Both the position numbers and the translations under genes were made by a program. From Labrenzia sp. 011 (GTDB lineage: Bacteria; Pseudomonadota; Alphaproteobacteria; Rhizobiales; Stappiaceae): a stretch of 64,000 nucleotides of DNA. The DNA is taken from positions 124,001 through 188,000 of the forward strand of contig NZ_QCYM01000006.1 of the NCBI RefSeq assembly GCF_003075075.1, given 5' to 3'. Below, one piece after another: positions 1-9,278 of the stretch (its first letter is position 1; every line of letters starts with the position of its first letter). Under the pieces are notes generated by a model, which saw only the letters and a list, made by a program, of their open reading frames with translations, had not been told where the DNA came from and did not search any database.

Positions 1-76
1 CTCATCTTATCTGTATTCATCTGTATGCAAAATGCCGTAGATCAAATCGCGAGCCTCGGCAGAGGGACGGATTGCG

Positions 77-97
77 CCGTCCGGTGGGGCCGGACGG
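77..97 (-). terminator. GC-rich hairpin downstream of the urease/DUF1761 block
   Basis: Perfect 8-bp inverted repeat (CCGTCCGG, loop TGGGG, CCGGACGG). It lies about 50 bases past the stop of the DUF1761 gene on the minus strand. No T-run follows on either strand, so it may be a weak or Rho-assisted terminator, or merely a stable hairpin. Confidence 0.35.
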
Positions 98-149
98 GTT
101 CTCCGGAGCGCTCTGGACAATCGTTCTGTTGATCGTGTGATGGCCCGGT

Positions 150-548
150 TCAATAACTCAGCCAGCCGATCAGGAAGCCCTGCAGCAGGAGCACGCCAAG
201 CCAGTGGCCGCCGTCGATCAGCGTCAGGGACCAGGGCTTTCCCTGGAAGCGGTGATTGACGATCTGGGTGGTCATGACAATGCCCACCCAGACCATGACC
301 GCGGAAATGATGCCGTTGCGGATGCTGGTTTCGCCGCTGTGGTAGATGATTCCGGCAAAGACGAAGGCCATGATCACCTGGCAGAAAAAGGCCGTGCCGA
401 GAATGGCCGGAGACGGTCTGGTCTGCGTCCTTTCGATATCCGCCGCCTTCATCCAGGCCTTGCCGAGCAGGCCGTACCAGAGCGATCCGAATATGAAGGA
501 TGCAATCGCGGCGGATGCGACCGCGACCAGATTGATACCGTCAAACAT
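150..548 (-). CDS. DUF1761 family membrane protein
   Basis: Small integral membrane protein of 132 residues. Seen: an N-terminal hydrophobic helix (about residues 5-28), then two or three further hydrophobic stretches (about 48-68, 75-95, 108-130), the DUF1761 layout. The ATG at 548 follows a strong GGAGGAAACAGAC Shine-Dalgarno; upstream in-frame codons have no comparable site. It lies about 150 bases after ureG on the same strand and could be read through from the urease operon, but nothing ties it to urea metabolism. Function is unknown for the family. Confidence 0.75.
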   Translation of the reverse strand: MFDGINLVAVASAAIASFIFGSLWYGLLGKAWMKAADIERTQTRPSPAILGTAFFCQVIMAFVFAGIIYHSGETSIRNGIISAVMVWVGIVMTTQIVNHRFQGKPWSLTLIDGGHWLGVLLLQGFLIGWLSY

Positions 549-699
549 GTCTGTTTCCTCCGCATTCCTGCGGAGCAGGTTGGAAGCAAATCCGGGAAAG
601 ATCAAGCATTCGCCGCCGGTGCCGGTGTGAAGACGGCGGGAGCGCGCGGCAAATCGGGCCTTCCGCCTGCCCGAATGCGGGCAGAGATCCGGTGGCTGC

Positions 700-1317
700 T
701 CAGACCTCGAGCCCGCCCTTTTCGACGATGAAGCTCACCACGGTTTCGATCCCCTCGCCCGCTTTCATGTTGGCGAAGACGAAGGGCCGTTCCTTGCGCA
801 TTTTTTTCGCGTCCCGGTCCATCACGCCGAGGTCTGCGCCGACATAGGGCGCCAGATCGGTCTTGTTGATGATGAGAAGGTCGGACCGGGTGATGCCCGG
901 GCCACCCTTGCGCGGGATTTCCTCGCCGGCGGCAACATCGATGACATAGAGCGTCAGATCGGCAAGTTCGGGCGAAAAGGTCGCCGCCAGATTGTCGCCA
1001 CCGGATTCAATCAGGATGAGATCCAGATCGGGAAAGGCATGGGCAAGATCATGCACGGCGGCCAGGTTGATCGAGGCATCCTCGCGAATGGCGGTATGCG
1101 GACAGCCGCCGGTTTCGACGCCGCGGATGCGGTCGCTGGACAGGGCCTGGGAGCGCATCAGCGCCTCGGCGTCCTCGCTGGTGTAGATGTCGTTGGTGAT
1201 GACGGCGAGCGACCAGGAGTCGCGCATGGCCTTGCACAGCCGGTCTGTCAGGGTGGTCTTGCCGGATCCGACCGGACCGCCGATTCCGACGCGCAGGGGA
1301 CCGTTTTTTGAACTCAT
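700..1317 (-). CDS. ureG: Urease accessory GTPase UreG
   Basis: SIMIBI-class GTPase that powers nickel delivery into apo-urease together with UreE, UreF and UreD; cytoplasmic. Seen: P-loop G-P-V-G-S-G-K-T-T at residues 14-22, the metal-binding Cys72-Pro-His74 motif, the E-S-G-G-D-N switch motif and the guanine-specificity motif N-K-T-D. Length 205 is normal for the family. Its ATG overlaps the ureF stop by four bases (ATGA), so translation is probably coupled. It is the last recognisable urease gene of the operon. Confidence 0.97.
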   Translation of the reverse strand: MSSKNGPLRVGIGGPVGSGKTTLTDRLCKAMRDSWSLAVITNDIYTSEDAEALMRSQALSSDRIRGVETGGCPHTAIREDASINLAAVHDLAHAFPDLDLILIESGGDNLAATFSPELADLTLYVIDVAAGEEIPRKGGPGITRSDLLIINKTDLAPYVGADLGVMDRDAKKMRKERPFVFANMKAGEGIETVVSFIVEKGGLEV

Positions 1318-2027
1318 GAGCGAAACAGCCTCGAATACTGGGTTTCATGCGCCATGGAGGCGATGTCTGCGAGAAAGGTGGAAGTGCCGAGATCGTCCAG
1401 GCCGCAGGCTGCGGCTTCGGCCGCGGTCGCGGCAACGACCGGCTCCAGTGCGGCCAGAACCTTCTGGCCCTCGTTCTGACCGAGGGGAACAACCCGCACG
1501 GCCACCGAAATGAGATTGGCCGAAAAGGCATGCAGGAAGGCCGGCAGGGCCGCCGCTTCCGGGATGGCATGGGCCGCGCAGGTCAGGCCCAGGGCCACCG
1601 GATAGGGCCAGGGCTCCGGGTCCTTTGCGGCAAGCTCCGCGAACAGGCGGCCTGCCGGTGTGGCGCTGGTGGGCACCCAGCTTGCGGTGACCGTCTGCAG
1701 GAACGCGGTTCCCTGGGCGCTCGATTCCAGATGTCTTTCCCTGGACGGCTGCAGCGCCAGACCCAGATCCCGCAGGTCCGAAACCGTATCTCCGTCGCCG
1801 CGAGCGGCGGCCCGGAGGGTTTCCTTCATGAGGATCGCATCGCCGCGTCCGGCGCCGAAGCGCAGGATATCCCCGATCCAGTCCTGAAGACCGCCGGCAT
1901 CGGACAGGCTACCGCTGTCGATCACCTGTTCGAGCCCGTGGCTGTAGGTAAAGGCGCCGATCGGGAAGGCCGGGGACAGAAAGGTCAGGAGCCGGTAAAG
2001 CGCCGGCTGCGGGACGGCGTCAGTCAT
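1314..2027 (-). CDS. ureF: Urease accessory protein UreF
   Basis: UreF (237 residues) binds UreD on apo-urease and acts as the fidelity or GAP-like factor for the UreG GTPase during metallocentre assembly. Seen: the N-terminal S-P-A-F-P-I-G-A-F-x-Y-S-H-G-L-E block typical of UreF, and an all-alpha, alanine/leucine-rich body. It overlaps ureE at its start and ureG at its stop, which indicates one polycistronic message with coupled translation. Confidence 0.96.
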   Translation of the reverse strand: MTDAVPQPALYRLLTFLSPAFPIGAFTYSHGLEQVIDSGSLSDAGGLQDWIGDILRFGAGRGDAILMKETLRAAARGDGDTVSDLRDLGLALQPSRERHLESSAQGTAFLQTVTASWVPTSATPAGRLFAELAAKDPEPWPYPVALGLTCAAHAIPEAAALPAFLHAFSANLISVAVRVVPLGQNEGQKVLAALEPVVAATAAEAAACGLDDLGTSTFLADIASMAHETQYSRLFRS

Positions 2028-2550
2028 GGCCGGTGTCGTGGTGGTGATGCGCGCCGGAATGGGTGTGACCGTGGGAATGGCCCGGGCCGTGATCGTGGCT
2101 GTGGCCCTGCGTCCGGCCGTGCCCGTAGGCCCCGCCTTCCGGGTCGAAGGGGGCGGTGACGGGGGTCAGCCTGCCGCCAAGCCTTGCGACCATGCCCTCG
2201 ATGACGTGATCGCGGCGGATCCTCACGGTTTCGCCCATCAATTGCGTCGGCAGGTGGCGGTTGCCGAGATGCCAGGCGATCCGGACGAGATGGGCCGCAT
2301 TGTCGGCCGCGATCTCGACCAGGTCTTCCGGTTCGGCGAGAACCTCCACGATCCTGCCGTCCTCCAGTTCCAGTCGGTCGCCGTGATGCAGAAAGACGGC
2401 ATCGGCTTCATCGAGCAGAAAGGACAGCCCGTTCTCGCCGGTCATGACCGCGCGCCTGCGGTGCCGGTCCTCCCGGTCGAGGGTGATCCGGTCGGCGGGC
2501 GGGTCATCGGGCCCGCTGCCGGCGGGGTGGATCTTGTGAACGCGGATCAT
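2020..2550 (-). CDS. ureE: Urease nickel metallochaperone UreE
   Basis: UreE (176 residues) binds nickel and passes it to the UreDFG-apoenzyme complex. Seen: the conserved H-L-G-N-R-H block in the second domain, and a C-terminal tail of about 35 residues very rich in histidine with Gly/Asp/Ser spacers, as in nickel-storing UreE versions. The start follows the ureC stop by 12 bases. The long His tail suggests a real nickel-buffering role rather than simple transfer (inference). Confidence 0.96.
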   Translation of the reverse strand: MIRVHKIHPAGSGPDDPPADRITLDREDRHRRRAVMTGENGLSFLLDEADAVFLHHGDRLELEDGRIVEVLAEPEDLVEIAADNAAHLVRIAWHLGNRHLPTQLMGETVRIRRDHVIEGMVARLGGRLTPVTAPFDPEGGAYGHGRTQGHSHDHGPGHSHGHTHSGAHHHHDTGHD

Positions 2551-2562
2551 GCGGCCGGTTCC

Positions 2563-4275
2563 CTAGAACAGGAAATAGCGTTGCGCCATGGGCAGGACCT
2601 CGGCCGGTTCGCAGGTGAGCAGTTCTCCGTCGGCGCGCACCTCATAGGTCTCCGGATTGACGTCGATATGGGGCATGGCGTCGTTGAGGACCATCGACTT
2701 TTTCGAGATGCCGCCACGGGTGTTCCTGACCGGCAGGACCAGGCTGTCGAGACCGGCCTTGTCCTTGACGCCGTTGTCGAAGGCTGCCTGGGAGACGAAG
2801 GTCACCCGGCTCTGCGTCATCGCCTTGCCGAAGGCGCCGAACATGGGCCGGTAATGCACCGGCTGCGGTGTCGGAATGGAGGCGTTCGGGTCGCCCATGG
2901 GGGCGGCGGCGATGGTGCCGAGTTTCAGCACCATGTCCGGTTTCACACCGAAGAATTTCGGATCCCAGAGCACCAGGTCCGCCAGCTTGCCGACCTCGAC
3001 GGAGCCGAGATGTTCGTCGAGACCGTGGGCAATGGCCGGGTTGATGGTGATTTTCGACATGTAGCGCCTGACACGCAAATTGTCGTTCTCGCCGGTTTCC
3101 CCGGACAGGCGTCCGCGCTGGACCTTCATCTTGTGGGCCGTCTGCAGCGTGCGGATCATCACTTCGCCGACCCGGCCCATGGCCTGGCTGTCGGAGGCGA
3201 TGATCGAGAAGGCGCCCATGTCGTGGAGAATGTCCTCCGCTGCGATGGTTTCCTTGCGGATGCGGCTTTCCGCGAAGGCGACGTCTTCGGGAATGGACTT
3301 GTCCAGGTGATGGCAGACCATGAGCATGTCGAGATGCTCTTCGAGCGTGTTGACCGTGTAGGGCCGTGTCGGGTTGGTCGAGGACGGCAGCACGTTCAGC
3401 TCGCCGCAGACCTTGATGATGTCCGGCGCGTGGCCGCCGCCCGCCCCTTCCGTGTGGAAGGCGTGGATGGTGCGGTTCCTGAAGGCGGCGGTGGTGTTCT
3501 CGACAAAGCCGGATTCGTTCAGCGTGTCCGTATGGATCATCACCTGGACATCGTATTCGTCGGCCACGGACAGGCAGTTGTCGATGGCGGCCGGCGTGGT
3601 GCCCCAGTCCTCATGCAGCTTGAGGGAGCAGGCTCCGGCCAGGATCTGTTCTTCAAGAGCGGCCGGCAGTGAGGAATTGCCCTTGCCGGCGAAGGCCAGG
3701 TTCATGGGAAAGCTGTCGGCGGCCTGAAGCATGCGGGTGATGTGCCAGGGGCCCGGCGTGCAGGTGGTGGCGTTGGTGCCGGTGGCCGGGCCGGTGCCGC
3801 CGCCCAGCATGGTGGTGACGCCCGACATCAGCGCGTCCTCGATCTGCTGCGGGCAGATGAAGTGGATGTGAACGTCGAGCGCGCCGGCGGTCAGGATCTT
3901 GCCCTCGCTGGCGATGACCTCGGTTCCCGGTCCCACGATGATGTCGACGCCGGGCTGGACGTCCGGATTGCCGGCCTTGCCGATCCCGACAATGCGGCCG
4001 TCCTTCAGGCCCACATCGGCCTTGACGATGCCCCAGTGGTCGACGATCAGCGCGTTGGTGAGGACCGTGTCGACGGCCCCGGCGGTTCTGGGCGCCTGGG
4101 ACTGGCCCATGCCGTCGCGGATGACCTTTCCGCCGCCGAATTTCACCTCGTCGCCATAGGTGGTGAAATCCTTTTCGACCTCGATGACGAGATCCGTATC
4201 GGCAAGGCGCAGCCTGTCACCGGTGGTCGGTCCGAACATGTCCGCATAGGCGGCGCGGGACATTTTGTAAGCCAT
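2563..4275 (-). CDS. ureC: Urease alpha (catalytic) subunit UreC
   Basis: Catalytic subunit hydrolysing urea to ammonia and carbamate at a di-nickel site; cytoplasmic (UreABC)3 enzyme. All metal and catalytic positions are visible, offset by two from the Klebsiella numbering: His136 and His138 (H-I-H), carbamylated Lys219 (S-L-K-L-H-E-D-W-G), His248, His274, flap Cys321-His322-His323 and Asp362. Length 570 is canonical, so the enzyme looks fully active. In this operon it is separated from ureB by two LprI-like genes. Confidence 0.99.
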   Translation of the reverse strand: MAYKMSRAAYADMFGPTTGDRLRLADTDLVIEVEKDFTTYGDEVKFGGGKVIRDGMGQSQAPRTAGAVDTVLTNALIVDHWGIVKADVGLKDGRIVGIGKAGNPDVQPGVDIIVGPGTEVIASEGKILTAGALDVHIHFICPQQIEDALMSGVTTMLGGGTGPATGTNATTCTPGPWHITRMLQAADSFPMNLAFAGKGNSSLPAALEEQILAGACSLKLHEDWGTTPAAIDNCLSVADEYDVQVMIHTDTLNESGFVENTTAAFRNRTIHAFHTEGAGGGHAPDIIKVCGELNVLPSSTNPTRPYTVNTLEEHLDMLMVCHHLDKSIPEDVAFAESRIRKETIAAEDILHDMGAFSIIASDSQAMGRVGEVMIRTLQTAHKMKVQRGRLSGETGENDNLRVRRYMSKITINPAIAHGLDEHLGSVEVGKLADLVLWDPKFFGVKPDMVLKLGTIAAAPMGDPNASIPTPQPVHYRPMFGAFGKAMTQSRVTFVSQAAFDNGVKDKAGLDSLVLPVRNTRGGISKKSMVLNDAMPHIDVNPETYEVRADGELLTCEPAEVLPMAQRYFLF

Positions 4276-4301
4276 TGTATCTCCAATCAGCGATCAGAAA
4301 G

Positions 4302-4718
4302 TCAGTTGTCGTAATCTTCAACGGTGGCATTGAGATCGTCGGTCCGTTTCATGGTCAGGACGATCATGCAATTCCGGTAGAGTTCGTCGCTCTGGGGGCC
4401 GCCCCGGAACGGAAAGCCGTAGGCGGTGCAGTCCTTGTCGCTGTAGATCTTCCAGGCGGCCTGCGCCTCCTGGAGCGCGGCAGGACTCCCCTTCAGGTGA
4501 TCGGGCAGCTCCGAGTCCATTTCGACCAGCTTCGCGTGCAGCCGGTCGTAGGCGGTCTGCATCTTCGCTTCGGTCTCGCTCAATGCCTTTTCCGCGCAAT
4601 AGGTGCGTTCGGAGCTGGTGAGCGGATACCCGCAATCGACATTTTCCTGGGCGGCGGCCGGAAAGGCCGCCAGCAGGGGCGCGAGGAGCGGTGCGGCAAG
4701 GGCGTGGTGGAGCCGCAT
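4302..4718 (-). CDS. Secreted LprI-like (DUF1311) protein, second copy
   Basis: Predicted periplasmic protein of 138 residues. Seen: a signal peptide ending in A-A-A-Q, then the DUF1311/LprI layout of four cysteines with the pattern C-x-x-E-K-A-L-S-x-x-E near the N terminus and an A-x-x-A-W region in the middle. Family members include the mycobacterial lysozyme inhibitor LprI, but most have no known role. I chose the ATG at 4718, directly after the first copy's stop, because the signal peptide starts there. It lies inside the urease operon between ureB and ureC, translated with its paralogue at 4721-5104. Confidence 0.8.
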   Translation of the reverse strand: MRLHHALAAPLLAPLLAAFPAAAQENVDCGYPLTSSERTYCAEKALSETEAKMQTAYDRLHAKLVEMDSELPDHLKGSPAALQEAQAAWKIYSDKDCTAYGFPFRGGPQSDELYRNCMIVLTMKRTDDLNATVEDYDN

Positions 4719-4720
4719 GG

Positions 4721-5104
4721 TCAGTTCCCCAGCCCCTGCGCAAGCGATTCCAGGTCCGTGGTCCGGTCCCGGGTGATCTTGAGCAGGCATTCATTGACCA
4801 GAAGCGGCGTTATGGAGCCGCTTTGCGGATAGACATGGATCTCGCAGGCCTTGTCCCGGTAAGCGATCCACAGGCGCTGGGCATCGCGCAGTTTGTCCTG
4901 CGAGTCGGACGACCAGTCCTTCACCACCGCCATCGCGGCCTTGTAGGCGTCGTTCAGCGCCCCGTCGGCGGACTGATAGGCCCGGGCGGAGCATTCGTTC
5001 AGCTCCAGCTGGGTCTGCGCGTCCCGGCATGCGCTCTCCTGATCCTGCGCGGCGGCAGCCGCCGGCAGCAAGGCCGCGAAGAGGATGCCTGTGAGCATGC
5101 GCAT
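4721..5104 (-). CDS. Secreted LprI-like (DUF1311) protein, first copy
   Basis: Predicted periplasmic protein of 127 residues: a signal peptide (cleavage near A-A-A-Q) followed by a DUF1311 domain with cysteines paired around C-R-D-A-Q-T-Q-x-E-L-N-E-C, plus the central A-Q-R-L-W-I-A-Y-R-D-K-A-C motif. It is a clear paralogue of the neighbouring 4302-4718 gene, probably an old tandem duplication. ATG 5104 was preferred over an upstream TTG that overlaps the ureB stop. A secreted inhibitor-like protein is an odd passenger in an operon for a cytosolic enzyme. Confidence 0.8.
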   Translation of the reverse strand: MRMLTGILFAALLPAAAAAQDQESACRDAQTQLELNECSARAYQSADGALNDAYKAAMAVVKDWSSDSQDKLRDAQRLWIAYRDKACEIHVYPQSGSITPLLVNECLLKITRDRTTDLESLAQGLGN

Positions 5105-5124
5105 GGTGTTTTTCTTCCCGAAGA

Positions 5125-5430
5125 TCAAAGCGCACCCATGATCTTGTTGTTGAATCCGTAGACCGTGCGCCCGCCACCGAAGGGCACCAGCGTCACCGAC
5201 CGGGTCTGACCGGGTTCGAAGCGCACGGCGGTTCCGGCGGGAATGTCGAGGCGCATGCCCCGGGTCTTGTCGCGGTCGAAGGCGAGGCCTTCGTTGGTTT
5301 CGAAGAAATGATAGTGGCTGCCCACCTGGATCGGCCGGTCGCCGGTGTTGGATACATCCAGCGTTACCGTTTCCAGACCGGCGTTCAGTACAATCTCACC
5401 TTCGGCGGGGAATAATTCTCCGGGAATCAT
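5125..5430 (-). CDS. ureB: Urease beta subunit UreB
   Basis: Structural subunit of urease (101 residues). Seen: the canonical start M-I-P-G-E and the conserved [12 protein letters not shown] block. ATG 5430 is preceded by an AAGGAGA Shine-Dalgarno; the in-frame TTG upstream would place that site inside the gene. It lies 20 bases after the ureA stop, in the usual A-B order. Confidence 0.98.
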   Translation of the reverse strand: MIPGELFPAEGEIVLNAGLETVTLDVSNTGDRPIQVGSHYHFFETNEGLAFDRDKTRGMRLDIPAGTAVRFEPGQTRSVTLVPFGGGRTVYGFNNKIMGAL

Positions 5431-5450
5431 TTTCGTCTCCTTCAAAAGGC

Positions 5451-5753
5451 TCAGCGGATGGGCTCGTGGACGGTGACCAGTTTCGTGCCGTCCGGAAAGG
5501 TCGCTTCCACCTGCACGTCGTGGATCATGTCGGCGACACCGTCCATCACCTGGTCCCGGGTGAGGACCTTGCCGCCGGCGGCCATCAGATCGGCCACGGT
5601 GCGGCCGTCCCTGGCGCCCTCGACGATGAAGTCCGAGATCAGGGCGATGGCTTCGGGATGGTTGAGCTTGACGCCGCGCTCCAGGCGGCGGCGCGCGACC
5701 ATCGCGGCCATGGAAATCAGAAGCTTGTCTTTTTCGCGCGGGGTCAGATTCAT
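5451..5753 (-). CDS. ureA: Urease gamma subunit UreA
   Basis: Smallest urease structural subunit (100 residues). Seen: [11 protein letters not shown] at the start, the conserved L-N-x-P-E-A-I-A-L-I block and the V-T-V-H-E-P-I C terminus. The ATG at 5753 follows GGAGG nine bases upstream and matches the family start exactly; the longer upstream reading frame overlaps the ureD-ureA spacer and is not protein-like. A 121-base spacer separates it from ureD. Confidence 0.98.
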   Translation of the reverse strand: MNLTPREKDKLLISMAAMVARRRLERGVKLNHPEAIALISDFIVEGARDGRTVADLMAAGGKVLTRDQVMDGVADMIHDVQVEATFPDGTKLVTVHEPIR

Positions 5754-5874
5754 CGGCGAATGTCCTCCAAACAGGGGTGCGGACCCATGTGGGTCTCCTT
5801 CGGATCGTTTGAAAAGGGGCTGTCTGCGGTTCTCTCCCGGCCGTCCTGCAGGCATGTCGGCATGTGTCCCTCCC

Positions 5875-6729
5875 CTAACAGTGCCAGACGCGCGGCAGCT
5901 CCGCCGCACGGTAGCCGGTGAGAAAGGCGATCAGGGCGTTGCGCAGGTCGCGGCTGTCATCGCACACGAAACGGGCCGTCAGCAGGCCGTTCCAGGCGCT
6001 GGCCGCGGCCCGGACCGTGCCGGCGGGCAGTGTCTCGAGACAGGCGCGCGCCAGCGCCAGCCGGTCCTGCGCATCGGGGGTGCAATCGACGAGGGTTGCC
6101 ACGGCCCGGCCGTCGCTACCGGTTGCGGGCCCGGCCAGGACCTGCGCCGCATTGCCGTCCAGGCGCACATCGTCGGCAAACACCAGCCTGCCGTCGCGGC
6201 GGATGCGCCAGCTGTCCCTGAAAAACACCGAATCCACCTGTTCCCCCATGGCCTTGCGGCCGAGAACGACGGATTCCAGCATCAGGAGCCGGGCGCCGGG
6301 CGCAAGGTCGGCGCGCATGGTGCGGGACAGGCCGGAGCGGTTGAAGAGGATGGTTTCCTGGGGCAGCCATTCGAGAACGGCATCTTCCGCAACGGAAAAC
6401 CGGCCGCTGACTTCCGCCGCACCGCTGATGCTCTGATAGGCCCGTTCGGCGGTCTGGCTGGTCACGATCGCATGCGCGCCCTTTGCCACATCGATTTCGT
6501 AGGAGAGCCGGTCGCCGCCGGTCAGGCCGCCCGCGGTGTTGATGAGAACGGCGGTGGTCTTCAGGTCGTAGACTTTCGGAAGACGGACCTTCGCCGCGCC
6601 GCTCTGGTAGAGGTCGGTGAGCCGGGTTCTGTCACCGGAGACGGCAAATCCCACGCGCGCGCATCCGTTGACGCGCTGCATGGCGATGGTGTTCCCGTGT
6701 GAAACCGATGCGACCCCGGCATCATACAT
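5875..6729 (-). CDS. ureD: Urease accessory protein UreD
   Basis: UreD (284 residues; called UreH in some species) is the scaffold that binds apo-urease and forms the nickel tunnel with UreF. Seen: the family blocks [12 protein letters not shown] and T-S-Q-T-A-E-R-A-Y, and a beta-rich body. It is the first gene of the urease operon; the promoter should lie in the divergent spacer 6730-7091. GGGGGAG about ten bases upstream of the ATG is a plausible ribosome site. Confidence 0.95.
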   Translation of the reverse strand: MYDAGVASVSHGNTIAMQRVNGCARVGFAVSGDRTRLTDLYQSGAAKVRLPKVYDLKTTAVLINTAGGLTGGDRLSYEIDVAKGAHAIVTSQTAERAYQSISGAAEVSGRFSVAEDAVLEWLPQETILFNRSGLSRTMRADLAPGARLLMLESVVLGRKAMGEQVDSVFFRDSWRIRRDGRLVFADDVRLDGNAAQVLAGPATGSDGRAVATLVDCTPDAQDRLALARACLETLPAGTVRAAASAWNGLLTARFVCDDSRDLRNALIAFLTGYRAAELPRVWHC

Positions 6730-7091
6730 GCGTGTTCCGCTCCCCCGGTTCTGCGACCGTTGTTTTTATCTGACAGGCTTTCCCAGCATGTTGCGGGCAC
6801 CGTCCCGGATGCAAGAAAGAAGTTTGTCTCGGCAATCTTAGCAAGAGCCGGGCCAAGGAGGGAAATCCGGCGGGGGCCACAGGTTCGGGCGATAATCGCA
6901 GGTTTTTCAGCAGCTTGCCGCTGCCCCCTTCCCTGAGTAGCCTAAAAAGACGGCAATTGCCAAAAAGATTGGCATTGAAGAGTTGTGTGGAAGGGGTTGC
7001 CCTTGGGGACGTGATCCGGTTCTTTAAGGATCACCATTTTAAAATGCTGCCTCCGCCCGTTTTGCGGGACCGTAGTCTGCGGGATGACTCA
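6730..7091. other. Divergent spacer between ureD and the D,D-carboxypeptidase gene
   Basis: This spacer should hold the urease promoter (minus strand) and the promoter of the peptidase (plus strand). A perfect 10-bp palindrome GGCAATTGCC lies at 6952-6961. I looked for a sigma-54 signal (GG-N10-GC) as expected for nitrogen-controlled urease and could not support one. No RNA gene is visible. Confidence 0.5.
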
Positions 7092-8492
7092 ATGTTTTCT
7101 AGCCCATCTGGCCGTCTGGTATCCTTCTGCCTGGCCCTGCTCGTTCCTGCCCTCCTGCTGAGCCTTTCGGTGCGGCCTGCGCAGGCGGACATCGGCGCCT
7201 ATATCCTTGTGGACGCGAGGACAGGCACGGTGCTGGAACAGAAAAACGCCACCGGCAAATGGTATCCGGCCTCGCTCACCAAGATGATGACCGCCTATGT
7301 CACCTTCAAGGCGATTCGCGAGGGCCGGGCCTCCCTGAATTCGGCGGTCGTCCAGTCGAAGAATTCCCTGTCGGAACCGCCGAGCAAGATGGGCTTCAAG
7401 GTGGGTACGCGCTTCACCGTCGACACGGCGCTGAAGATCATATTGATCAAGTCCGCCAATGATGTCGCCGTGGCGCTGGGCGAAGCGATCGGCGGGTCCG
7501 AAGCGAATTTCATTGCCATGATGAACGCGGAAGCCCGGCGGCTCGGCATGACCAACACCCGCTTCACCAATCCGCATGGCCTGCCCGACAATGCCCAGGT
7601 GACCACCGCCCGGGATCTGGCGATTCTCGCCATGGCCCTGAGGAATGATTTTCCCGAGTCGCGCGACTACTACAAGCACCCCGGCATCCGCTTCGGCAAG
7701 AAGACCCTGCGGTCCGCCAACCGGGAGTTTCTGCTGCGCGTGCCCGGTGCGAACGGCATGAAGACCGGATATATCTGCAACTCCGGTTACAATGTCGCCG
7801 CCACGGTGACCCGCCGGGGACGGACCCTGCTGGCCATCGTTCTTGGCGCCGGGTCCGGACTGGAGCGCACGGCCTTCGCGCGCCAGCTCTTCGACGAGGG
7901 CTTCCGCAAGAACAGGGGTGGCCAGAAGGTCACCAGCCTGTCCGGTCCGTCCAGCCCGCCCCCCGCCGACGGTTACTGCCGACGCAACAAGAGCCCGGGT
8001 CCGAAGGGCTACATGGCGCGCTTCGACATGGAGAACAAAACCCGTGGCGGTTTTCTGTTCTTTGCCGATGCCGGCGGCAAGAAGGAAGCGGAAGTCGATG
8101 AAAGCGGGTTCATGCTCGCGAACGGCAAGCCGGACTGGGCGAAGATCCTCGACCGGACGCTCGGACCGCGCCAGGTTGCCTATCGTCCCATTCAGGTCAG
8201 CCTCGGAAAGCCCACGGGCACGCCTGCGGCAAGCGCTTCGACCTCCTCCGCGCCCCTGGATCTGACGGTGGAAGATATCCCGTTGCCGGCCGCCAATCCC
8301 ATGCGGCGCGCGGAGATCGAGATGCGCAGCAAGCTGCAGAAAACAGCCGCCGCGGCGGCCATAACCGAGGGTACCGAGTCGGTTCGCCCGGGTTCTGCCA
8401 CCGACCTCACCAAGGCCGCGCCAGGGTCGATCTTCCGGCAAGGCCTGGGATTTTCGGTCCCTGTCCCCGCTCCAAGTCCACGCAAGCCTTGA
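7092..8492 (+). CDS. D-alanyl-D-alanine carboxypeptidase (penicillin-binding protein)
   Basis: Periplasmic serine peptidase of the S11/PBP5 family that trims the terminal D-Ala of peptidoglycan pentapeptides. Seen in 466 residues: a signal peptide ending A-Q-A (about residue 32), the nucleophile motif S61-L-T-K64, S121-A-N123 and K224-T-G, so all three catalytic motifs are intact. After about residue 270 comes a long proline/alanine-rich tail without a recognisable domain. ATG 7092 gives a clean signal peptide; an in-frame ATG at 7044 is possible but would bury it. Confidence 0.93.
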   Translation: MFSSPSGRLVSFCLALLVPALLLSLSVRPAQADIGAYILVDARTGTVLEQKNATGKWYPASLTKMMTAYVTFKAIREGRASLNSAVVQSKNSLSEPPSKMGFKVGTRFTVDTALKIILIKSANDVAVALGEAIGGSEANFIAMMNAEARRLGMTNTRFTNPHGLPDNAQVTTARDLAILAMALRNDFPESRDYYKHPGIRFGKKTLRSANREFLLRVPGANGMKTGYICNSGYNVAATVTRRGRTLLAIVLGAGSGLERTAFARQLFDEGFRKNRGGQKVTSLSGPSSPPPADGYCRRNKSPGPKGYMARFDMENKTRGGFLFFADAGGKKEAEVDESGFMLANGKPDWAKILDRTLGPRQVAYRPIQVSLGKPTGTPAASASTSSAPLDLTVEDIPLPAANPMRRAEIEMRSKLQKTAAAAAITEGTESVRPGSATDLTKAAPGSIFRQGLGFSVPVPAPSPRKP

Positions 8493-8796
8493 TTCCTATC
8501 CTGCCGCGGGGAGGCCCGGGATCAACCCGGCTTTCCGCCGAATTGAACGAAGCAGTGAAGGGAAACCCTCGGGAACTCGCCCTGCATCAACGTTTGTTTG
8601 TCTTGCGGTTCGGGTAGAGGAAAGGATGTCAGGATAGGGGTTTTTTACAATATTAACCCTTTGTTTACGCTGTTCCTTAAGACTGAGGTAAGCATTTCAC
8701 CTCCATTGGGCCGTCCAACGCAGTGAAATGCAGTCGGCCCCCCGGGGATATTTGCGGCATAGGATATGCCGGCAAGACAGATCGAGAGATCGCATC
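8493..8796. other. Spacer with a CtrA-like half-match
   Basis: A 304-base gap. A weak CCGGG/CCCGG stem follows the peptidase gene. The second half turns AT-rich and holds the TTAA-N7-TTTAC element annotated separately. No further gene is supported. Confidence 0.5.
8653..8668 (+). promoter_or_regulatory. Near-match to a CtrA box (TTAA-N7-TTTAC)
   Basis: The sequence differs from the alphaproteobacterial CtrA consensus TTAA-N7-TTAAC at one base. It shares CCTTTGTT(A/T)ACGCT and a nearby CTTAAGA with the element at 26600-26615. It lies about 130 bases upstream of the small acidic gene at 8797. Confidence 0.4.
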
Positions 8797-9096
8797 ATGA
8801 TGGAACCGAAGTCCACCGCCACCATCCGCGCCCTTGCGAGCCTTGCGGAGCTGTCCGCCAATCAGCTCGAAGAAGGGACTTCGGTGGAAGAGGTCATCGC
8901 CACCCTGCGCAAGGCGGCGGAAGCGGTGCGGACCTTTGTCGAAACCGAGGACGCTCCGGAAGGCGCCGATGAAGAGACCGACATCGCCCAGGACCTGACG
9001 CCCATGGATGTCTCCGCCGAGGACGGTGAAGAGAAAACCTCCGGGAGCGGCGCGGAAACCGCTTCTGCAGAGGTAACGGTCCTGAACGCCGGCTGA
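8797..9096 (+). CDS. Small acidic protein of unknown function
   Basis: 99 residues. Seen: an N-terminal amphipathic helical half (about residues 8-50, heptad-like alanine/leucine spacing with V-E-E-V-I-A-T-L-R-K) followed by a Glu/Asp-rich, probably disordered half. There is no signal peptide or membrane segment. ATG 8797 has GAGAG nine bases upstream. I do not recognise a family. The CtrA-like element upstream hints at cell-cycle or motility control (inference). Confidence 0.65.
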   Translation: MMEPKSTATIRALASLAELSANQLEEGTSVEEVIATLRKAAEAVRTFVETEDAPEGADEETDIAQDLTPMDVSAEDGEEKTSGSGAETASAEVTVLNAG

Positions 9097-9278
9097 TCCC
9101 GGCCACCGGTGATGCCCCCCTCGGACGGATTGTCCCGGCCTGCGGGTTCCCTTTGACCTTTCCCTGAAAACAATGCTAGCGGTGCAGCCTACTGCGCCGC
9201 CGTTTTCCCTCCGCCTGCCACGCAGGACAGCGGAGATTTCCGCGTTTCCCGCGGTGGCCCGATCTGGAGACGAGCTTC

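Noticed and set aside
1-149. A gene fragment at the left window edge
   Set aside because: Frames there are short and not protein-like; only the hairpin at 77-97 is supportable.
2026-3672. Long plus-strand open frame antisense to ureE/ureC
   Set aside because: Its translation is His/Gly/Arg-rich and unlike any protein; it is a GC-bias shadow of ureC.
6730-7091. Sigma-54 promoter for urease
   Set aside because: No GG-N10-GC pair with acceptable flanks was found.
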